Shown here: positions 7,059-13,325 of the stretch, piece after piece | How the letters are laid out: each line of letters starts with the position of its first letter | Position numbering within the stretch: position 1 is the stretch's first letter | Source: Pseudomonadales bacterium | Lineage (GTDB): Bacteria; Pseudomonadota; Gammaproteobacteria; Pseudomonadales; UBA3067 | Direction: 5' to 3' | NCBI GenBank assembly: GCA_016763235.1 | Contig: JAESUE010000327.1 | Location: 1 to 13,325 of the forward strand | DNA: 13,325 bases | Made by a program: the position numbers and the translations under genes | Notes under the pieces: generated by a model | What the model saw: only the letters and a program-made list of their open reading frames with translations | Told to the model about the DNA's origin: nothing | Databases searched by the model: none

Positions 7059-8036
7059 ATGAACAGTACGATTTTAGAAATTTCTGAGCGTCCAGATATA
7101 AAAATACAAACAGTTCATAGTGATTTGTGTTGTCGTTACGGTGTTGATCTTGATGTGATGCGTTTGGATCAGATCGATGAAGAGCTATCGGGCAATAAAT
7201 GGTTCAAGCTGAAATATAATCTCATTCATGCCTTTGAAAATGACTATAAACGGATATTAAGTTTTGGTGGGTATTATTCAAACCATCTTCATGCTTTGGC
7301 CGCTGCAGGAAAGCGTTTTGGTTTTGAAACAATTGGCGTGGTGCGGGGTGAGGATCCATTAAAATACGGGCCGACCCTTCAGGATATATCAGATTATGGT
7401 ATGCGCTTGAAATATATTTCACGTGCATCTTACCGTGATAAAACCGATTCAAGACTACTTTCATCTCTTAATGCAGAATTTGGTGATTTTTATTTGGTTC
7501 CTGAGGGAGGGAGCAATACGCTCGGCGTAAAGGGCTGCAAAGAAATAGTGTCGGACTTATGGGAAGAACCCTCACGAAAACCGGATTACATCGTAATGGG
7601 GTGTGGAACAGGGGCAACACTTGCAGGCGTTGTTTTAGGAGCACAAGGTCGCTGCAAGGTCTTTGGTATCTCAGCCTTAAAGGGTGCGCAGTATTTGCAT
7701 CAAAATGTACTAGACTTAATCTCAGGGTATAGTGAATACGAAGGTGCTGAACCGTTTGCATTCAATAATTCGTGGCAGATATTTCATGATTATCACTTTG
7801 GTGGGTTTGCTAAGCTAACGCCTGATCTTGTTCGGTTTATGGATGCGTTTAGCACGGCTACTGACCTTCCTATTGAGCCGGTATATGTGGGTAAGGCGCT
7901 TTATGCGGTTCACGATTTAATACGCGAAGGGATCATTCCCAGCGGGTCTCGTGTTTTGCTTATCCATACAGGGGGGTTGCAAGGTGTAAGGGGAATGGAG
8001 CCGTTGATGCAAAAACTAAGAACTCGCTTTGTTTAA
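7059..8036 (+). CDS. D-cysteine desulfhydrase / ACC deaminase-family PLP enzyme
   Basis: This 325-residue cytoplasmic enzyme belongs to the fold-type II PLP family that includes D-cysteine desulfhydrase (D-cysteine to pyruvate, sulfide and ammonia) and 1-aminocyclopropane-1-carboxylate deaminase. GNKWFKLKYN holds the PLP lysine (K50). FGGYYSNHLHALAAAGK follows about 20 residues later, as in the family. MGCGTGATLAG is the phosphate-binding loop, and HTGGLQG near the end is the family's C-terminal motif. The length is normal. Substrate specificity cannot be decided from sequence alone. Many gammaproteobacterial members are annotated as ACC deaminase without evidence, and desulfhydrase or an unknown D-amino-acid activity is more likely. 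It is probably a single gene with a weak ribosome site (GAG, 9 nt upstream). Confidence 0.88.
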   Translation: MNSTILEISERPDIKIQTVHSDLCCRYGVDLDVMRLDQIDEELSGNKWFKLKYNLIHAFENDYKRILSFGGYYSNHLHALAAAGKRFGFETIGVVRGEDPLKYGPTLQDISDYGMRLKYISRASYRDKTDSRLLSSLNAEFGDFYLVPEGGSNTLGVKGCKEIVSDLWEEPSRKPDYIVMGCGTGATLAGVVLGAQGRCKVFGISALKGAQYLHQNVLDLISGYSEYEGAEPFAFNNSWQIFHDYHFGGFAKLTPDLVRFMDAFSTATDLPIEPVYVGKALYAVHDLIREGIIPSGSRVLLIHTGGLQGVRGMEPLMQKLRTRFV

Positions 8037-8119
8037 TGCGATTGTTGCGTATGTGTTCATCACTACGAATTAAGTTGTTTTTTAATATAGACGTATGCGG
8101 TAATAAATAAGGTATTGGT

Positions 8120-9184
8120 ATGATTGAGTCAGATCAAAGACAAGAGCAGGCGGAACAACTCGACCTAGGGGCGCTTATTCCTGTCACGACTGTTCATACA
8201 GACCAGCTTGCGGATTTTCTGAATCACCAAGAAGTGCAGTATCTCGTCAGCGGGCAAACGCTTTTCAAAATTGGTGATAAAGATGATGCGACGATATATT
8301 TATTAAGTGGCGAATTAGAGGTAATAAATAAAGATGGAAAAAGCGAGGTAATTACTGCCGGAACGCGAGATAGCTGGCATCCAGTCGCTCACAGCCAACC
8401 TCGGCAGGTAACAGCCAAAGCACTTAGCGATGTGAGTTACATTAGTATCGACAGTTATCGCTACGATACGCTATTGGCCTGGGATCAAACTGCAGGCTAT
8501 ATTGTTTTGGATATTTCCAGTAATCGTGATTTTGATGACGATGCAGACTGGATGATTAAGCTATTACACACCGATCTCTTTTACCGAGTTCCTCCTGGAA
8601 ATATCACTAATATTTTCAAAGAATTTCAGCGGGTTGATGTTTGTGACGGCGATATTGTTTTTAATCAAGGCGAAAAAGGGGACAGCTGTTACTATATTAA
8701 GTCTGGTGAATTTGCCGTTATTATTGATTCGGGTACTGGAAGCAATCAGGTAGCAACGCTTTGTGAAGGCGGCAGCTTCGGAGAGGATGCTCTGCTTTCC
8801 GATAATCCCAGAAATGCCTCAATCAAAGCCCTCAGTAACGGTACACTTATGCGCTTAGACAAAGAGCATTTTGATGCTTTGTTGAAGTCGCCGGTAGTGT
8901 CTGAATTAACGTTCAGCGATGCGCTAGAAATGGTAGAGCAGGGTGCTAAGTGGGTTGATGTACGCTTGGATGATGAGTTTAACTGCGGCCATATTGACGA
9001 TAGCACGCATATGCCATTGCATCTATTGCGGCTTAAAATGCGCATGCTGGATAAAAAAACACCTTATATTGTGTATTGTGACACCGGACGCCGCAGTTCT
9101 GCAGCGACCTATTTGTTATCTCAGGCCGGCTTTGAAGTGTATGTATTGAAAGGTGGCTATTCTGGTGGCTCTATTAGTCACTAA
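8120..9184 (+). CDS. Two cyclic-nucleotide-binding domains plus rhodanese domain
   Basis: This 354-residue soluble protein appears to couple cyclic-nucleotide sensing to a sulfur-transfer or redox domain. Residues about 25-135 form a first cNMP-binding beta-barrel (LVSGQTLFKIGD, IYLLSGELEV) that lacks the FGE part of the phosphate-binding cassette. Residues about 160-260 form a second barrel with an intact cassette, FGEDALL (220-226) and PRNAS (R231), so this one can probably bind cAMP or cGMP. Residues about 265-354 form a rhodanese domain with WVDVRLDDEFNCGHI and the active-site loop YCDTGRRS (C320). AAGGT lies 6 nt before the ATG. There is no DNA-binding or membrane segment. The target of the rhodanese domain is unknown, and it stands alone between unrelated genes. 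Confidence 0.88.
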   Translation: MIESDQRQEQAEQLDLGALIPVTTVHTDQLADFLNHQEVQYLVSGQTLFKIGDKDDATIYLLSGELEVINKDGKSEVITAGTRDSWHPVAHSQPRQVTAKALSDVSYISIDSYRYDTLLAWDQTAGYIVLDISSNRDFDDDADWMIKLLHTDLFYRVPPGNITNIFKEFQRVDVCDGDIVFNQGEKGDSCYYIKSGEFAVIIDSGTGSNQVATLCEGGSFGEDALLSDNPRNASIKALSNGTLMRLDKEHFDALLKSPVVSELTFSDALEMVEQGAKWVDVRLDDEFNCGHIDDSTHMPLHLLRLKMRMLDKKTPYIVYCDTGRRSSAATYLLSQAGFEVYVLKGGYSGGSISH

Positions 9185-9367
9185 ATCATACTGGGCGCAG
9201 TTTTAATTTGAACGCAGCTCCTTCTGTGGTGCACCTTTTAGCAAAGGCAGGCCTCCTTTACTGGTACGGGTAAAAGCGTGCTGGTGTCTAACCGCTAGTT
9301 TGTTTTATCATTACGGTTTTATGATCCCCCTTTTTCAACTCCTAATAATATAAACGATCCGAAATTT

Positions 9368-10243
9368 ATGAGTGAATTCAGAAATATAGGGCTGATTGGC
9401 CGCAGGAATAGTGATAAGGCCCTAGAGACCGTTCTGGCTTTAAAACAGTTTCTATTACGCGCTAATGTAAACGTTATTATATCGCCTGATTTGGCCGAAC
9501 TTATCCCCGATAGTGGTTTGCAAATATGCACACCGGGGCAAATGGGTGTGAGCTGCGACCTTGTGGTTGTAGTGGGTGGTGACGGGTGTTTGTTAAGTGC
9601 TGCTAGGGCGCTAGTGCGTCATAGCGTCCCGGTGCTTGGAATCAACCGTGGTCACTTGGGTTTTTTGGCTGATATAGCCCCTGATGAAATCGAGACGAAG
9701 GTCGCAGAGGTGCTTGCAGGGGAATACACCCGTGAAAAACGTTTTCTTCTCGAATTATCAATAACCCGCGACGGGATGCTGGTGAGTGAAGGCCATGCCC
9801 TGAATGACGTCGTTATCAATCGCGGTAAGTCAGTACGCATGGTTGAGCTGGAGCTGTACATTGATGGTGAATATGTAAACACGCAACGTTCCGACGGTTT
9901 GATCGTTTCTACGCCTACCGGCTCTACCGCTTACGCTCTTTCTGGGGGCGGGCCGATCATGCACCCCAAGCTCGATGCCTTGGTTCTTGTGCCAATGTTT
10001 CCCCATACTTTAACCAGTCGCCCAATTGTGATTGATGGTAATAGTGAAATAAAAATTGTCGTTAGCCCTCAAACCGTTGTGAATCCGCAGGTGAATTGCG
10101 ATGGACAACCGGGGATCGAAGTGAGCCCCCACGATATTATCCGTATCCGTAAGAAACCGCATAAGCTCGAACTTATCCACCCGATGAGTTATAGCTTTTA
10201 CGAAGCCTGCCGGTCTAAATTAGGTTGGAGCTCAACTCTGTAA
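9368..10243 (+). CDS. nadK: NAD kinase
   Basis: This 291-residue cytoplasmic enzyme phosphorylates NAD+ to NADP+ with ATP, the last step of NADP synthesis. Family motifs are all present: GGDG (70-73) with the catalytic aspartate, LGINRGHLGFL (90-100), the ND pair (146-147) and SDGLIVSTPTGSTAYALSGG around 175-193. The length is normal for bacterial NadK. The ATG at 9368 has no strong ribosome site, but no better start fits the N-terminal strand. The 183 bp upstream hold no gene. yeaC follows after 68 bp. Confidence 0.97.
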   Translation: MSEFRNIGLIGRRNSDKALETVLALKQFLLRANVNVIISPDLAELIPDSGLQICTPGQMGVSCDLVVVVGGDGCLLSAARALVRHSVPVLGINRGHLGFLADIAPDEIETKVAEVLAGEYTREKRFLLELSITRDGMLVSEGHALNDVVINRGKSVRMVELELYIDGEYVNTQRSDGLIVSTPTGSTAYALSGGGPIMHPKLDALVLVPMFPHTLTSRPIVIDGNSEIKIVVSPQTVVNPQVNCDGQPGIEVSPHDIIRIRKKPHKLELIHPMSYSFYEACRSKLGWSSTL

Positions 10244-10311
10244 CGTATTCCAGCCGCTTTTTGATCACGCCAATTAACGGTTTAGCTCATTTAAAGAGAT
10301 ATTTAAGAACT

Positions 10312-10581
10312 ATGAATTACGACGACCTTATTGCCAGTATGACCCCAGAAATATTTAAAAATATAAAACGAGCAGTGGAGCTGGGTAAGTGGCCTAACGG
10401 CGTAAAACTCAGTGATGAACAAAGAGAAATCTGTTTGCAAGCCACTATTGCTTACGGTAATCAAAATCTTCATCTCGATGAACGCGTCGGATATATTTAC
10501 AATACAAAGAAAGAAGTGAGCAATTTTGATCAACTTGATGCGCAAATCGATGACGATATACAGGTGATCGATTTCAAATAA
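10312..10581 (+). CDS. yeaC: YeaC/DUF1315 family protein
   Basis: This small 89-residue acidic, soluble protein is of unknown function. The N-terminus, MNYDDLIASMTPEIFKNIKR followed by AVELGKWPNGVKLSDEQREICLQ, closely matches E. coli YeaC (DUF1315). The remaining tail is acidic (QIDDDIQVIDF). The frame is open back to 10225, but ATG 10312 is chosen because family proteins start there and the extension would overlap nadK. Its place between nadK and the DUF2797/pepN pair matches Pseudomonas-type genomes and supports the assignment. Nothing in the sequence suggests a catalytic site. Confidence 0.9.
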   Translation: MNYDDLIASMTPEIFKNIKRAVELGKWPNGVKLSDEQREICLQATIAYGNQNLHLDERVGYIYNTKKEVSNFDQLDAQIDDDIQVIDFK

Positions 10582-10797
10582 GCAATATTTAAATAAAGTA
10601 ATGATTCAGCGCACGCTAAAATTCGTGCATAGCAGTGTTTAAAAATGATCATTTGTGCGTATAAACTCACATTTTTTGCCTTGTTCTGCTCAAATTTGAA
10701 CGCAATATGAACACTTACAGAGTTCGCTGAATAGTTGCAAAATAAATAAACTTTAATGTTTCAGCTTTGCACCTTAATCCAATAATGTAGGTTTTGA

Positions 10798-11625
10798 ATG
10801 AATGCTACGCTCCGCAAGATGCAGGCCAGCATCGATGTGAATGCCGATACACCGGTCTCTTATACCTTTGTAAATGGAGAAGATTTAATCCCACTGAATG
10901 AATCCCTTGGTCAGACCATACAGCTAAAATTTTCCGGTGAAATATTTTGTATTCATTGCGATCGCAAAACAAAAAAAAGCTTTAGTCAGGGTTATTGCTA
11001 CCCGTGTTTTAAGAAACTTGCACAGTGTGATATGTGTATCGTTAAGCCTGAAACTTGTCACTTTGATCAAGGAACCTGTCGTGATCCAGATTGGGCAGAA
11101 AAATACTGTATGCAAGGGCATACCATCTATTTGTCTAACTCATCGGGTTTGAAAGTTGGTATTACCAGAAATACTCAAATTCCCACTCGCTGGATTGACC
11201 AAGGAGCGGTTCAGGCTCTGCCTATTTTTCACGTGAACAATCGCCTGCATTCGGGGCTTGTTGAGATTATTCTCGCTGAGCATGTGGCAGATAAAACAAA
11301 TTGGCGAACAATGTTGAAAGGTGATGTGCCCATTCTTGATTTACAGCAAGAAAGAGACAAACTAATTGATACCTGTGAGTCAGATCTAGAACAATTATGG
11401 GAAGAGGTCGAAGAATTCACTCTAGAGCCACTTGAAAACGAAATACCCATTTCACTGCAATACCCAGTTTTAGAATACCCTAAAAAAATTGTCAGCCTCA
11501 ATGCAGAAAAGAATCCACTGGTTGAAGGCACGTTAATGGGAATCAAAGGGCAATATTTAATATTAGATACAGGTGTTATAAATATTCGGAAATATACCGG
11601 CTATGTTGCGGAGTTAATGCTCTAG
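10798..11625 (+). CDS. DUF2797 family protein, cysteine-rich with GIY-YIG-like segment
   Basis: This 275-residue soluble protein of unknown function is recognised as DUF2797 by its overall pattern and by its place before pepN. Nine cysteines fall in residues 51-104, including three CxxC pairs (51/54, 67/70, 77/80), which suggests one or two zinc sites or an Fe-S cluster. Directly after them comes HTIYLSNSSGLKVGITR (108-124), then TRW and a helix with GLVEIILAEH. The order IYL, KVGIT, Arg, Glu recalls the GIY-YIG nuclease fold. The C-terminus carries ILDTGVINIRKYTGY. The ATG has an AGGT site 6 nt upstream. A 216-bp gap before it may hold the promoter of this gene and pepN, which follows after 33 bp. 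The nuclease-like fold is inference. Confidence 0.8.
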   Translation: MNATLRKMQASIDVNADTPVSYTFVNGEDLIPLNESLGQTIQLKFSGEIFCIHCDRKTKKSFSQGYCYPCFKKLAQCDMCIVKPETCHFDQGTCRDPDWAEKYCMQGHTIYLSNSSGLKVGITRNTQIPTRWIDQGAVQALPIFHVNNRLHSGLVEIILAEHVADKTNWRTMLKGDVPILDLQQERDKLIDTCESDLEQLWEEVEEFTLEPLENEIPISLQYPVLEYPKKIVSLNAEKNPLVEGTLMGIKGQYLILDTGVINIRKYTGYVAELML

Positions 11626-11646
11626 CTGTTTAGCCCAAAGAATTAT

Positions 11647-11651
11647 AAGGA
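11647..11651 (+). promoter_or_regulatory. Ribosome binding site of pepN
   Basis: AAGGA ends 7 nt before the ATG at 11659 and fixes the start of the aminopeptidase gene, whose frame runs out of the window. Confidence 0.65.
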
Positions 11652-11658
11652 AATACAA

Positions 11659-13325
11659 ATGAACGATGACATTTCTCCAAAGCCCATTTATCTCAAGGAC
11701 TACGAAGCGCCTGTTTTTCTAATTGATAAAACTGAGCTTGATTTCAATCTTCATGATTCAAAAACTGTTGTAAAGTCCCGTCTCACAATGCGGCAAAACC
11801 CCGAGGCAAAGAGTAATGCAACGCGGAGCCTGGTTTTAAATGGTGGTGAAGATATTGTCTTACGCTCGATAACACTTGAGGGGAAGGTTCTCAATGAGTC
11901 TGATTATCAGTTGTCGAGCGAACTATTAGAGTTAGAAATTAAATTTGACTCTTTTGTATTAGAAATTGAAACAGAAATACAGCCTCACAATAACACCCGG
12001 CTAGAAGGTCTTTATCAATCCAACGGGATGTACTGCACACAGTGCGAAGCAGAAGGCTTCAGGCACATAACATATTATCTTGATCGACCCGATGTTATGT
12101 CTAAGTTTACGACCAGAATAGAAGCAGATAAAAAGGCCTATCCAATCCTGTTATCTAATGGGAACAAAATGGCGTGTGGGGATTTAACTGGAGATCGGCA
12201 CTGGGTTAGCTGGGAAGATCCTTTTAAGAAGCCATGTTATTTATTTGCCTTGGTTGCTGGTGATCTTGCGGTAAAAGAAGACCATTTTACAACGATGAGT
12301 GGCCGCGATGTATTGTTGCAGTTATTCGTTGAATCAGATGATCTGGATAAGTGTGACCACGCATTACTCTCGCTTAAAAATGCCATGAAGTGGGACGAAG
12401 ATGTATACGGTCGCGAATATGATTTGGATATCTATATGATTGTGGCGGTTAGCCACTTTAATATGGGCGCAATGGAAAACAAAGGTCTTAATATTTTCAA
12501 TACCTCTTGTGTTCTTGCAAACCCAGAGACCACAACCGATGCCGCATTTCAACGTGTAGGAGGTGTCGTAGCGCATGAGTATTTTCATAACTGGAGTGGT
12601 AACCGGGTTACCTGTCGCGACTGGTTTCAACTCAGCCTCAAAGAAGGCTTTACCGTATTTCGTGATGAAGAGTTCTCCGCAGATATGGGCTCGCGTACAG
12701 TTAAACGTATCGAAGACGTTACCTATTTAAGAACAGTGCAGTTTGCAGAAGATGCAGGCCCTTTGGCTCACCCTATTCGCCCTGAAAGTTATATTGAAAT
12801 GAATAACTTTTACACCACAACGGTTTATAACAAGGGTGCAGAAGTTGTACGGATGATTCATACCATTGTCGGCGCAGAGGGCTTTAGAAGGGGTAGTGAT
12901 TTATATTTTGAACGTTTCGACGGTCAGGCGGTTACAACGGATGATTTTGTTAGTGCAATGGAAGAAGCGAATAGCGCTGATCTCGCGCAATTCAGGCGCT
13001 GGTACACGCAAGCCGGAACGCCACATTTATCTCTTAGTGATCATTATGATGCGCAAGCAGAGGTTTATACCCTGCATGTAAAACAAAATACAAAGCCGAC
13101 ACCAAATCAACAGCACAAAGATCCATTTTTTATTCCGCTGAGAATGTCTTTGCTTGATGAAAATGGGAATACGCTTGCACACTCTTTAGAAAGCGGTAGC
13201 CCCCTTGATTTACCACAGCTAGATAAACATGAACGGGTTCTTATTGTTGATCAATCTGAGCAGGATTACGTCTTTAAAGGTGTTAAAACCAATCCTACGC
13301 CTTCTCTGTTACGACGCTTTTCAGC
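11659..13325 (+). CDS. pepN: Aminopeptidase N, M1 family (5' part, cut by window end)
   Basis: About 555 residues are visible of an enzyme usually near 880 residues long, and the frame is open to the last base. It is a zinc metallopeptidase that removes N-terminal residues from peptides in late cytosolic protein turnover. The exopeptidase motif GAMEN is at 270-274. The zinc site HEYFH is at 306-310 with the catalytic E307, the third ligand E329 in LKEGF and the transition-state tyrosine Y390. Spacing between these residues equals that in E. coli PepN. No signal peptide is seen, in line with a cytosolic enzyme. It follows the DUF2797 gene by 33 bp with a good AAGGA site and is probably co-transcribed with it. 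No frameshift or lesion is seen in the visible part. Confidence 0.96.
   Translation, partial: MNDDISPKPIYLKDYEAPVFLIDKTELDFNLHDSKTVVKSRLTMRQNPEAKSNATRSLVLNGGEDIVLRSITLEGKVLNESDYQLSSELLELEIKFDSFVLEIETEIQPHNNTRLEGLYQSNGMYCTQCEAEGFRHITYYLDRPDVMSKFTTRIEADKKAYPILLSNGNKMACGDLTGDRHWVSWEDPFKKPCYLFALVAGDLAVKEDHFTTMSGRDVLLQLFVESDDLDKCDHALLSLKNAMKWDEDVYGREYDLDIYMIVAVSHFNMGAMENKGLNIFNTSCVLANPETTTDAAFQRVGGVVAHEYFHNWSGNRVTCRDWFQLSLKEGFTVFRDEEFSADMGSRTVKRIEDVTYLRTVQFAEDAGPLAHPIRPESYIEMNNFYTTTVYNKGAEVVRMIHTIVGAEGFRRGSDLYFERFDGQAVTTDDFVSAMEEANSADLAQFRRWYTQAGTPHLSLSDHYDAQAEVYTLHVKQNTKPTPNQQHKDPFFIPLRMSLLDENGNTLAHSLESGSPLDLPQLDKHERVLIVDQSEQDYVFKGVKTNPTPSLLRRFS

Noticed and set aside
10225..10311. N-terminal extension of YeaC overlapping nadK.
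   Set aside because: Known YeaC proteins begin at the MNYDDLI-like segment, and the extension is nadK sequence read in another frame plus spacer.
9205..10704. AATTTGAACGCA present twice in intergenic DNA (9205-9216 and 10693-10704), with a near match at 5601, considered as a regulator site.
   Set aside because: About five identical 12-base pairs are expected by chance in 13 kb, and there is no dyad symmetry or fixed position relative to the genes.

Overview
The window reads as chromosomal DNA of a Gammaproteobacterium, probably a marine one of the Pseudomonas/Cellvibrio/Saccharophagus type. The case rests on the right-hand block nadK - yeaC (DUF1315) - DUF2797 - pepN. A similar gene neighbourhood is known in Pseudomonas. 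The order assignment is inference. All genes are on the + strand except one secreted deacetylase.

Positions 1-4574 hold the 3' end of a surface- or exopolysaccharide cluster. It contains the tail of a membrane protein (perhaps an O-antigen ligase/polymerase), two family-2 glycosyltransferases with membrane segments, an intracellular-type polysaccharide deacetylase and a Wzx-like flippase. The genes overlap or are separated by only 4-9 bp, so they form one operon. Two junctions use a TTGA stop/start overlap with a TTG start codon. Together the products would build, deacetylate and export a lipid-linked glycan. The cluster looks more AT-rich than the nadK end, as is common for variable polysaccharide loci.

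Positions 4575-6017 hold one convergent gene, a secreted CE4 deacetylase that resembles fungal chitin deacetylases, followed by a 523-bp gene-poor stretch. That stretch has a 10-bp inverted repeat and a rho-independent terminator with no obvious gene in front of it, so it may hide a small RNA or a leader/attenuator.

Positions 6018-9184 hold three separate genes: a VanZ-like membrane protein fused to an extracytoplasmic beta-rich domain, a PLP-dependent D-cysteine desulfhydrase/ACC deaminase-family enzyme, and a protein with two cyclic-nucleotide-binding domains and a rhodanese domain.

Positions 9368-13325 hold conserved housekeeping genes: NAD kinase, YeaC, a cysteine-rich DUF2797 protein and aminopeptidase N, which is cut off by the window end. 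I saw no tRNA, rRNA, CRISPR array, insertion sequence or phage gene. I see no clear new multi-gene system. The best leads are the orphan terminator region, the GIY-YIG-like look of DUF2797, the VanZ fusion and the fungal-like chitin deacetylase.
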